64,000 bases of DNA, taken from assembly GCF_905475465.1 (NCBI RefSeq), contig NC_062245.1, positions 10,974,001 to 11,038,000 on the forward strand. The letters run 5' to 3'. Each line of letters opens with the position of its first letter. The first letter of the stretch is position 1. This DNA is from Pieris napi. Lineage: Eukaryota > Arthropoda > Insecta > Lepidoptera > Pieridae. The position numbers were made by a program, and so were the translations under genes. This document shows, in pieces, positions 47,601 through 54,735 of this stretch. The notes under the pieces are model-generated. The model was not told where the DNA came from. It saw only the letters and a list, made by a program, of their open reading frames with translations, and did no database searches.

Positions 47601-50062
47601 ACCTTAATAGAACATGCCCCACGTATAAATGACAGGCACATATTTATTATAAAAAAATACAGATTATACAATGGCTATGCAAACATTGAAGTAGGTCAGA
47701 ACAGATACAAGCTAAAAATGCGCATATTACAAAATCGGAACTGATTAGGCAAAAAGTATTTCATATATAAAAATATTAAAAGTAAACTTCAGTATTGAAG
47801 TCGCACATAAATAATTAGATATCGATTGATTCTGTCGAGTGTCCTTCCATTATTCCGAGTTTATTAATGAAATGGATGATTTATTGTGGAATTTATAGTA
47901 TTTTGGAGTCATGAGTTGGATTTTCGAGTGATATCATAATTGAGGTAGTCTAAACAGCCTGTCGATTATTTTATTTACATACATATAACATACATACATA
48001 TAACGGCACACTAACGAAACACATACACACACTTACTAAGAACACACAACATACAAAAAAACACATTACATGCATGTGCATCAATGACAGTGTGCACAAT
48101 GTTTAAAGGGAAACAAACCAATTATAAAAGAGAAAATAAATAATACATTAAAAAAACCCATGAGATATATTACCAGGAAAAATAAGAAATTAAGAATGTG
48201 ATTATTTTAAACAATCAATCATTACATTTTAAATAATTAAGATACATCTTAAATATTGTCATTAATTTAAATGTTTTTTTATAAATAACATATTAATTGC
48301 AAGATTACGTCGTGCGTAACTTAAAATTGATTGCTGTCAAACAGTTGTACCGAAAGGTGAAATTGTACATTTATTTCGGAAGTTCATACGTTTAAATACA
48401 AAAATATAAAGTGCAGTTATGTAAGCACTTCCTTAGTAGTTACTTAATATGCGCAATTAACACTTGCAGGCTGGGTTAATGGTTGTGTGAGGAAACTGAC
48501 AAATTTTAGACAAAAATCCGGCAGAGGCTGGTCACCTCTTAGCCTAACATAAATAACATATACATATACCTATATATTCTCGTTATAAGTTTTTACTATT
48601 AAGTACGTTTTCGTATTAAGTTTACTTAAAGGGGTTCCTGTATGCGTAAGAAAAAAAAGTTCTTTTTTAGAAAAAAATGTGCAGTGTTGGCCTAGTGGCT
48701 TCAGCGTGCGACTCTCATCCCTGAAGTCGTAGGTTTGATCCCCGGCTGTGCACCAATATCTTTCTTTCTATGTGCGCATTTAACATTCGCTCTAACGGTG
48801 AAGGAAAACATCGTGAGGAAACCGGCTCGCCCAAAAAATCGGCGGCGTGTGTCAGGCATGGGTCATATGATCACCTACTTGCCTATTAAATTGTCAAATG
48901 ATCATGAAATAGTTAAAGAAATCTGAGGCCCAGACCTAAAAGGGTTGCGCCACTGATTTATTTCTAAAACACTCCTGTGTCAGGGCTCCCAGCTCTTCCA
49001 GAACAAACTTAATCGTTTTTATTTTATTTTTTAAACACACGTGAGTGTTTGAGTGAGTGAAGAATGAATATTATATAATATTAATTATAAAAATAAATGT
49101 ACGTAAGATAAGTTCAGGCAAGATCCCCGAAGCGCCACCAAATTATTAATATTTACATCAGTTGCGATATTCAATGTAACCCGAGGGCTTTATTAATTTT
49201 CCTACGAAATAAATTAATCTGTATTCGCTTACACATAACTTTATTGGGGCTACAATAGAATTACGATATAATCTCGAGGTCCAATTTCCTATTCTCAGCA
49301 CAATCGACGAGCAGAAAACGTTACCTTACAAAGAATCCTCTTTATATGCTTTCAAAATGGGTTATCCAGTGTTATAGTAGACTTGACATTTTTTGCATTG
49401 CATAGTAATTATATGTAACATAGTATTGTCTTTTATTGACATAACCTTTACACATTTAAAGAAAAAACTTTTTAACCGGATTAAAGTTATGTATTATTAT
49501 AAATTTACATTTGCGTGGTCACGGTGACACGGTGAGAGTAGCACGCTGTAAAGCACGCGAAACGTCGGATAAACTTAAAATTATGTTAAATAATTGAACA
49601 TTTATTTTGTAGGGTAAAACGACCAAAACCTTCCAAACCAATTATACCAATACCTAGAATTTTATGATTAATAAAATTAATATTTTTGCAGGTGGTGAGT
49701 CCGATCACATCTTCCATCTTCACGGCTACAGTTTCTATGTCGTTGCCATGCAGCAATACAACAGAAGTTTAGACAAAGACTTTGTAAAACAAATGAACGA
49801 AGAAGGAATTTTATTTAATAGAAGAAACGTTAAAAATCCAGTGCTAAAAGACACCGTAGTGATTCCCAAATTTGGTGTTGTTGCTCTACGCTTCAAAGCA
49901 GATAATCCCGGTTACTGGATGATGAGGGATGAGAGATCAGCTCATTGGACAAGGGGGCTCGATTTTGTTTTAAAAGTCGGTGAGGAGAAGGACTTTGTTC
50001 AGGCACCTTCAGACTTCCCTAAGTGTGGTTCTTATGTTGGTCCAGAATACTTTTTAATTTAA
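23444..50062 (+). CDS. MCORP: Multicopper oxidase-related (laccase-like, copper ligands lost), complete gene, 5 coding exons
   Basis: Seen: exons 23444-23600, 24453-24552, 24621-25699, 38805-38981 and 49692-50062 join in frame to 627 residues. Residues 32-48 are a membrane segment after a short charged N-terminus. A laccase-type Cys-rich block follows (C59, C63, PMIC72, C88, C91), then cupredoxin domains. The copper motifs are altered: HWHG reads HWRG (148-151), HAHS is kept (192-195), HxFHLHG is kept (510-516), and the HCHxxxH motif reads RDExxxH (583-589), so the type-1 cysteine and its two flanking histidines are gone. Family knowledge: insects have an MCO-related protein lacking copper ligands, reported as essential in Tribolium. 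Expected: no oxidase activity, type II membrane protein. Orthology is inferred from the missing ligands. Confidence 0.92.
24453..24552 (+). CDS. MCORP: MCO-like exon 2
   Basis: Acceptor ATCTTTTCAG, donor CAGCAA|GTACGT, phase 1 to 2. Encodes CDRECHELDWPMICR and VIEVYKTNSK, the conserved N-terminal cysteine signature of insect laccases. Confidence 0.9.
24621..25699 (+). CDS. MCORP: MCO-like exon 3 (cupredoxin domains 1-2)
   Basis: Acceptor TTCTTTTAG, donor CGTATTG|GTGAGT, phase 2 to 1. Encodes residues 86-445 with GRERGVLSANRELPAP, the altered first copper motif MHWRGQ, the retained YHAHS motif, DGLAGALIV and LLINGKG. It is the largest exon and is intact. Confidence 0.94.
26745..26905 (-). mobile_element. 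LINE ORF2 3' end fragment
   Basis: Inverse of the 4395-4605 type: GATGGGGCAGAGGGTATCC, GCCTCGTATTTCC and GACTTTCCGGCTCTCC. Confidence 0.55.
27380..27480 (-). mobile_element. LINE 3' end fragment
   Basis: TTTACACTTTGTTACCATAC and GGGCGGCC-type sequence, similar to the better preserved copy at 29590-29710. Confidence 0.45.
29050..29160 (-). mobile_element. FLKGRQRT-type retroelement fragment
   Basis: GGGCAGGAAGCTCTCCTGAT, TTACGTGATACCGCCGCCC and GAGGGCTCGCAAGTGCG match the repeat family in minus orientation. Confidence 0.65.
29590..29710 (-). mobile_element. LINE 3' end fragment
   Basis: TTTATTTACACTTTGTTGC and CGGCCTTATCGCTTTCGAGC, then GATCTCTTCCAGGCAACC: the reverse complement of a common lepidopteran LINE 3' end. 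Confidence 0.55.
31030..31145 (-). repeat. tRNA-like pseudo-SINE fragment
   Basis: On the minus strand TACCATAGGTTAGTAC (A-box-like) precedes GGGTCCTGAGTTCGATTCCC (B-box-like). No acceptor stem could be paired, so it is probably a SINE relic rather than a tRNA gene. Confidence 0.35.
31205..31420. mobile_element. MITE family B, copy 1
   Basis: Left end GAAGTTATACTTCTTTTGGC; right end GTCAAAGAAG...TATAACTTC, disrupted by a short duplication. The interior ACACCGTCACTAAAAACC and GACACCCTGAA is shared with 37148-37460. Confidence 0.68.
32999..33398 (-). mobile_element. Non-autonomous Helitron, complete
   Basis: On the minus strand it begins TCTACACTAATATTATAAAG and ends with hairpin GGCAAAACGACGTTTGCC, GGATCAG and CTAG before T. 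400 bp, no coding. A GTTT short tandem run lies near its 5' end. Confidence 0.78.
33735..33827. repeat. 33-bp direct repeat, period 60
   Basis: The unit AGTAGCTTTCCAGGTAGTAT plus 13 further bases occurs identically at 33735-33767 and 33795-33827. AATTTGTTAG follows each, suggesting a recent ~60-bp tandem duplication. Confidence 0.8.
34290..34760 (-). mobile_element. LINE ORF2 C-terminal fragment and 3' end
   Basis: CACTTATTCCACGTCATTAA and GAGGGTGTAGGCCGAGAG, then GCCGGCATAAAAACTCTCGG. The minus-strand frame at 34531-34731 (NAGCSFPVLDYLKLVILFWE) fits a degraded non-LTR ORF2 tail. Confidence 0.55.
35285..35475 (-). mobile_element. LINE 3' tail and conserved dispersed block
   Basis: 35285-35345 is the LINE tail reversed (AAAGTCAAAAATCATTTATT). 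35385-35470 is about 85% identical by eye, in inverse orientation, to 46840-46925 (CCTCCTGCTGATAGAGGACA). Confidence 0.6.
35780..35955 (+). mobile_element. SINE family 1, 5'-truncated
   Basis: AACTGGCTTGCCTTAGACCC through GGAGGCTGATCACCTATTTG to GTTGTAGTGCCACTGAG. Confidence 0.8.
37148..37460. mobile_element. MITE family B, copy 2
   Basis: Left GAAGTACTTTTGGCGCG, right CGCCAAAGAAGTATAACTTC. It is ~95 bp longer than copy 1 because of an internal AT-rich stretch. Confidence 0.68.
38035..38160 (-). mobile_element. FLKGRQRT-type retroelement fragment
   Basis: CTCTCAATGCCAAAGGGCTC, GTGTTGCCGGCCTTTTAAG and CTCTTTTCTTGAAGGAC match the family in minus orientation. Confidence 0.65.
38805..38981 (+). 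CDS. MCORP: MCO-like exon 4
   Basis: Acceptor CCCTTCCAG, donor ATCAAG|GTATGT, phase 1 to 1. Encodes ESWGQSDGHRF, then YPASPLLTQ and CVHVKNIPLDSTAEIIM. This is the start of cupredoxin domain 3; laccases carry PxxPLLxQ and CxHVxxxPL here. Confidence 0.92.
39543..39815 (+). mobile_element. SINE family 1, near full length
   Basis: Degenerate head TAGTGTTGTGTGTGTCGGC, B-box-like GGTTCGAGACCCGGCTGTGC, body and tail GTGTAGCGCTACTGATTTTT. Confidence 0.82.
39900..40415 (+). mobile_element. LINE ORF2 C-terminus plus 3' tail
   Basis: A frame reads FYNKLPSEIRELSLNKFKTL, then VKRKLINTILYKLD, the typical last domain of insect non-LTR ORF2. It continues into TTGGCGATTAAAAAGAGTGG and ends GTTATTTTGAGTTTGAG. 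It is the best preserved copy of this tail family, but frame-shifted upstream. Confidence 0.75.
40505..40552 (+). mobile_element. SINE family 1 tail fragment
   Basis: Only GATCTGAGGCCCAGACCT and the AAAAAAGTTGTAGCGACACT tail remain. Confidence 0.6.
41200..41400. mobile_element. LINE tail (minus) followed by diverged SINE family 1 (plus)
   Basis: 41200-41250 AAAAGTCAAAAATCATTTAT is the LINE tail reversed. 41259-41395 contains GAAGTCGTAGGTTAGAGCC and AACATCGTGAGGAAACCGGC of the SINE. Confidence 0.6.
41465..41720 (-). mobile_element. LINE ORF2 C-terminal fragment
   Basis: The minus frame reads IQGKRRAGRRKKSWLRDVRE, then WTGITSAEELFRLA, a hallmark end of lepidopteran non-LTR ORF2 (GKRxxGRRxxSWL). 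Confidence 0.72.
42300..42925. repeat. Probable retroelement/Helitron-like debris
   Basis: Contains GGCGTCCCGTAGGCTCTTTT and, at the right end, GTGTGTCAAAATCGAGTCCG and GTGAAGCTAATATAAAGCG, sequences typical of dispersed lepidopteran repeats. Also a triple TTCCACG motif at 42296-42317. Boundaries unclear. Confidence 0.4.
43945..44272 (+). mobile_element. Non-autonomous Helitron
   Basis: AAAATTCTCGTGTCAC at the 5' side, CCTCCGAAACGGCTCGACCG inside, hairpin GGCAAAACGACGTTTGCC (44244-44261) and terminal CAGCTAG before T. Confidence 0.75.
44800..45089 (+). mobile_element. Non-autonomous Helitron, sister of 43945-44272
   Basis: Same order: AAAATTCTCGTGTCGC, CCTCCGAAACGGCTCGACCG, hairpin GGCAAAACGACGTTTGCC (45061-45078), terminal CTAG at 45086-45089. 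Confidence 0.75.
45130..46340 (-). mobile_element. Helitron-like repeat split by a nested MITE
   Basis: The left part starts TTAGCGGACCCGACAGATGT (degraded CTAG end) and the right part ends GGTCCAGCCGTTTAAGAGAA and ACACACGTACATTAGAATTA. Both are parts of one common repeat, separated here by the element at 45383-46107. Confidence 0.5.
45383..46107. mobile_element. Harbinger-like MITE with MADF-type coding fragment
   Basis: Inverted ends GGCTAGCCGCACACACAAAA / TTTTGTGTGTGCGGCTAGCC with subterminal AATATTGACAATA repeats. The plus frame 45408-45761 contains REDVKKKFNSLRTNFWKEIK, resembling a MADF/Myb-like DNA-binding domain. Family knowledge: PIF/Harbinger elements encode such a second protein beside the transposase. 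No transposase is seen. No clear target duplication was found. Confidence 0.65.
46830..47180 (+). mobile_element. Dispersed block plus LINE 3' tail
   Basis: 46840-46925 (CCTCCTGCTGATAGAGGACA) is the inverse of 35385-35470. 46995-47180 is the LINE tail (CTTGGCGATTAAAAATAGTG to AATAAATGATTTTTTGAC). Confidence 0.6.
48450..48552 (+). mobile_element. SINE family 1, degraded fragment
   Basis: GTGTGAGGAAACTGACAAAT and GGCAGAGGCTGGTCACCTC keep the SINE order with deletions. Confidence 0.45.
48682..48968 (+). mobile_element. SINE family 1, full length
   Basis: CAGTGTTGGCCTAGTGGCTT head, GGTTTGATCCCCGGCTGTGC B box, body and GGGTTGCGCCACTGATTTAT tail. One of the two best copies in the window. Confidence 0.9.
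49692..50062 (+). CDS. MCORP: MCO-like exon 5 (third domain, stop)
   Basis: The acceptor is TTTTTGCAG and the stop TAA is at 50060-50062. Encodes HIFHLHGYSFYVV, then GYWMMRDERSAHW where laccases have GYWxxHCHxxxH, then the C-terminal tail ending EYFLI. The motif change replaces the type-1 copper cysteine with Asp. Confidence 0.94.
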
Positions 50063-50112
50063 TTGTAAGTCTCCTGTGTATATATATAATAGTATCAATC
50101 GCTTATACTGGG

Positions 50113-50118
50113 AATAAA
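50113..50118 (+). terminator. Probable polyadenylation signal of the MCO-like gene
   Basis: AATAAA lies 51 bases after the stop codon, in AT-rich sequence. It is a plausible poly(A) signal for a short 3'UTR; transcript ends cannot be seen. Confidence 0.5.
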
Positions 50119-51640
50119 TAAGGCGCAACTGCGTTTCTCTGTGAATACAAGTTTTATAAAGTAAAATAATATAATGAAAAAATTAAAATATCTTACATAT
50201 ATTATGTCAAGTGACATAAAATAAACATCGTGGATCAGACGGCAAAGACAACATTAAAAAAGAGTTTATATAAAATACAATATAGACAAGAGTTTGTATA
50301 GGAAAATATATTATGTTTTCCTTACATATTATATATTCATCCTTTATCAAAATTCACATTGTGATAAAAGTAGGTATGGTATTTACGTCACCCAGCATTC
50401 ACGAGGACAGTGCGAGAGTTCCTTGACCAAAATCAATAAAATACATTTGATTAAACTAGTAATAAAGTCATAGAGATTAATATTTTTTTACAGTGCTTAA
50501 GTGATCTTATTGAAATAGGTTTTAATCTTGCATTGCATATAAAATACAATTTAAATGAATTGCTTTTTGAATTTAATTTGATTAAGGCATATTACGCGTT
50601 TGTACATATTGAAGCTCTTACAAGTTTTTAAACATTATTTTTGATTGTTTTATGTTTTAACATAACTAATCCTTAGAAGTTATTATATTTTATTAAATAG
50701 TTTGACTTCTATGCTTAGCTTAGATCAAATTATAGTCAGTCAACCACTTTCCTTTTAAATACGCAGTTAAATCTCTCCTTTATAGATGCTTAAATATATG
50801 ATTTAGAAAAATAATTTCTATTTACGTTTTAGTCTGTTTATCAATTCCAAAATTTATTTTTTACTAATTCTTAAAAGGCCGCCAACGCACTCGCGAGCCC
50901 ACTGGCATTGACAGTGTATTTGAAAGGTTTTTGACAAATGGGAGTCACATTTGGCACTCGTCTTGATTTTGATACCCAGTGTATTCAAATTCTAATAAAA
51001 TTCGCGTAACTCACGCGTTCTTATAGTTAGTCTACAATTGTTATACAAAATGAGTGCCAAAACGCAAATCACAGTAGTTTAGGCACACATTAACCAAATT
51101 ATTAATAAATTCTGCATCATTTAGCTCGACGCCGACTGAAAGTATTATAAGCTTTATTTATTAGAATTGTGATAGTATATTGAGACGCAATCAGAGCGTG
51201 ATAAATAACTCTATGCAGATATCATGTTTCTTTAAGAATTTGATCATTAAAATTGAAATTGCGTCTTTTGTATGAATCTTGTACATGACAATACTTTATA
51301 TACGTTTGTTAATAAAAATGTTACACGATACTTTGTTTTATTTATTACATTAAAATTGTACGAACAATATTTTGTGTATACCAGTGCAGTTTCTATAAAT
51401 TGTCTTAGCACACAAGTAAGCCGTAGAAAATCCTTCTTATTATATTATTTAAAATATCACGCACACATTTATAAAACCGACAATTTACTTCCTGTTTCCG
51501 TATACCACCGGAAGAGGTGCGGTTTACCCGAATATGAATAAACATATTGTTTTGTCAAAATCTTGATGTAACTCAGTTTTTAATTAATTATTAAGCCTTT
51601 ATTGCTGACACTCAGTATAATATATATATATTTTTTAATA
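50119..51640. other. Flank downstream of the MCO-like gene, no gene recognised
   Basis: AT-rich. It carries a short FLKGRQRT-family fragment at 50868-50925 (TTCTTAAAAGGCCGCCAACG). The open frame at 51272-51541 has no recognisable domain. Confidence 0.4.
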
Positions 51641-52090
51641 GAGCGCATCCTGCAATCAGTCTTCTGACTATGAGCAGATGAGTTGTAGGATGGTTTGCGG
51701 GTGGACATATTCTTCATTAGGAATATCTACCATAATAATATTAGCTCAGTAAATGCTGCCGAGCTCCAGGGTTCTTCGTCTTTTGAGCCGATTTATATAC
51801 TCCGGTAGGGTGAGTTGAACAGCTAGGTGGTTAGGATGATATTCCAGCCTAGTCTTGTACTTCTGAGCGTATACTTTTATTTCCTCCTTGACTGTAGGTA
51901 TGCCTAGGTGTTCATGTACTTCAGCGTTTCTTATGAACCAAGGCGAGTTGCTTATATATTTAAGGATGTAGTTTTGTGTTCTTTGAATTTTAGTTTTGTT
52001 AGAGTCACATGTAGCTCCCCACAATTGTATCCCGTAGGTCCACACGGGTTTTATAACAGAATTGTAGATAAGGAGTATATATAAACACGC
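51640..52090 (-). mobile_element. Jockey-type LINE reverse transcriptase C-terminal fragment
   Basis: The minus frame 52045-51746 reads WTYGIQLWGATCDSNKTKIQ, then NSPWFIRNAEVHEHLGIPTV and HPNHLAVQL. This is the conserved end of jockey-clade ORF2. It is truncated at both ends. Confidence 0.82.
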
Positions 52091-53845
52091 ATTTAAGTTA
52101 CATAACCTTACTTAATCTAATAAATAAGTCTCTAAATAAGAGCCGGTTTTTGTAATCGGTTTAGTGACACAAAGGTCTCTTCCAGCTGCTTTCATTATTT
52201 TCTAATGTTACCTCTTCTTGTCCAAATTGTGCCTTCTATTCTCCTTATCTTGTCGTCCCGTCTCTTGCTCTGTCTTCCTCTTTTCCTTTTTCCAACTTTC
52301 GAATAGTATAATCGATACCAATTGTCGACCTATTTAATAAATATTTGCTAGTAGAACTAACCAAAACATTCGTTCAAAATTTACACGATCCGAATACTTA
52401 ACGAAACAATGGAAAAGCTAGATACCTAATAGTGATAAAGACACTTCAAATATAATTAAATGAAACATTATATTTCATACGTAAGAAGTGAAAGTTAGAG
52501 AACAAAGTGTCTTAGATGGCATAGATAGCATTTGAAAGGATTTATTTATGGAACTAATAAATAAGGTACCGGAAGTGAAATTTTTAAATTATGAATTTTA
52601 TTATGTAATAAGTAATTTCTGTCTCCGTAGGCTACCTATAAACATAATATTATGATTCCCCACGGTGCAATAGTAGTTTTTTTGTTTTGTTGCTAAGATT
52701 TAGACGCAAACACGTCATGTGGGGGGGGGGATCTGTTTTAGATATTCATGCAAGTTCTTCATTGACGAAAACTCGTCTTTAAATACCGAGCCTGTACAGT
52801 GTACACGCCCTTCCATTTTCAAAATACAGATACATATTGTACACAAAAAATGTCTTCTATAACAAACCGGTAGCAGTTTTATTTTTACATCATTAAATAT
52901 AGTTATAAGCTCTAAAACCTCTTATAATTGTTAATGTCTTTTAAATCCTATTTAAGTTCCAAATTTAAATTGTTTTCTCCATATACTTTAAGAATTTAAA
53001 ATAATTATTGACAGTTATAAAACCTTGCTAGCATCGCTCATCAATTCTTCGGTCGTAGTTTCGTACTTCGTTTATTTATTTACTAAAGTACACCACATCA
53101 TATAAAATACATCTACGGTATATACGTATATTATAAGCTATCTATTCTAAAATACATCTCATTTATAGTGAACTGTTTTTTTACAAAAAATCAATAATAA
53201 TAAAAAACTTACACTTCCAATATTAGTTTTTACTAGTAATTTTTGCTTAACAATGCGTTTAGGTATTCATTGATGTTCCAATGGGATTTCATGCACGCAA
53301 GCAGCACGGTAGAGCAAAAATGTATGTTATCCGCAAAACCACGCTTTCGTCCTATATCTTTCAATGGTATTTCGCGGCTGTACCCTTAGAAGTGATGATC
53401 TTTTCCATAAACAATGTAAAAATAAAAGCTCATAAAGACAGGAGATCATTTTTCATTACCTCTGTACCGGATGCAACATTAATGCGAGTGACGAAAAGCT
53501 TTAATGGTTTCTTTGCCAAATATAACGAATTATATAAAAGCCAGGGCCTGACAGGCATTATAATTCTTTAATATCTGTGGTGGTAATATTCAAGAAAAAC
53601 ATATTTGATTCGGTTCAAAGATATTTTTTTTCTCAAAGAATAACATTAACTTGTGAGAAATTTAAGAGGTTAGTAATGTACATCGTTTTGAAACTATTTA
53701 AAAATAAGCTATACAATAAAAGTATTAGTTAGTATATGTTCAATATTTTTTTACAATATGCAGGTAGGTCGCATCGATGTTACTACAAGAATTATGTGAG
53801 TAATTAATTTAATAATTTCAATTCAAAATTAGTAATAATTTCTTA
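52090..53845. other. Unassigned sequence with one unrecognised open frame
   Basis: 53281-53571 is an open 96-codon plus frame (MGFHARKQHGRAKMYVIRK and onward) that I cannot assign. No convincing splice sites border it. A G-run (TGGGGGGGGGGA) lies near 52720. Elsewhere AT-rich with a LINE-like TTTATTTATTTACTAAAG near 53070. Confidence 0.3.
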
Positions 53846-54485
53846 AGGTGGGAACTGACCAACGTTACGAGGTGTAATGTAACATGTAATGTAATGTTAC
53901 ACAGCGAGCATTCGTGCAGTCAGTACGAATGCTCGCTGGTGTTACGGGGAAACCAGCGAGCAACGAGCCGCTCGTTGCTCACTTTGAGTGCTCCACCCGG
54001 CTGTCGGTTTTTTGGCGAATCCTTTGGCTGTTACGCGGTTCAGTAATTACGCGTCGCACGTCGCGAGTGGTCATGATTATGATTTTCTATAAATTGTGTC
54101 TTTTTTAAGTACTTTTGGTCCAATTAAATTCAACAGTTCTTCAAAATCGAGACCTGCGTACAAAGTTTTTATACTGTCCAGTAATCATTTGGTTTTTAAT
54201 ATTGCAATCAATAAAAAACCACCTCATACGCCTGTGTTTTTAAATAAGTTTTATGTCCAGTAACATTTTTTCTTCTTCTTAATTTGGATGAAACAATAAT
54301 TAAATAGAATGAAAGATATCAACATTATCACTATCACATCTCGTGAACACTGGCGGCGAAAGTGGAGCACAGAGTTTTGACGAGCATGTTACGCCGATTT
54401 TAGAACACAGCGTAACATGCTCGATGCGTAACACGCTCGATGCGAATGCTACATTACACCTCGTAACATTGGTCAGTTCCCACCT
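53846..54485. mobile_element. Harbinger-like MITE with TTA target duplication
   Basis: 640 bp. Ends AGGTGGGAACTGACCAACGT / CATTGGTCAGTTCCCACCT, continuing as TTACGAGGTGTAATGTA on both sides, flanked by TTA (53843-53845 and 54486-54488). The 3-bp TTA duplication and TIR fit PIF/Harbinger. No transposase. Confidence 0.82.
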
Positions 54486-54601
54486 TTAGACGTTCGTTCA
54501 CAGATATAAATATATGGTAGAAGTATTTTTTTTATGTTTCGCAATTACATATTTATGCTATTCATTTATATTGAACTTTTACGATTTTTATCATTAATTT
54601 T

Positions 54602-54735
54602 TTATAGAACGGGGGGAAAACGGGCAGGAGGCTCATCTGATGTTAAGTGATACCGCCGCCCATGGACACACTCAATGCCAGAGGGCTCGCGAGTGCATTG
54701 CCGTCCTTTTGAGAATAGGTACCCTCTTATCCTGA
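54602..54735 (-). mobile_element. FLKGRQRT-type retroelement fragment, left half of a split copy
   Basis: GGGCAGGAGGCTCATCTGAT to CCCTCTTATCCTGA. The matching right half (GAAGGACTCTATGTCGAATT) resumes at 58057, after the 3.3 kb element. Confidence 0.7.

Larger units (their letters stand above)
38982..49691 (+). other. Intron 4 of the MCO-like gene (10.7 kb)
   Basis: Bounded by GTATGT and TTTTTGCAG. Filled by the SINE, LINE, Helitron and nested MITE copies listed separately. No host exon found. 47180-48440 shows only AT-rich sequence and CATA-rich simple repeats (about 47980-48010). Confidence 0.75.
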
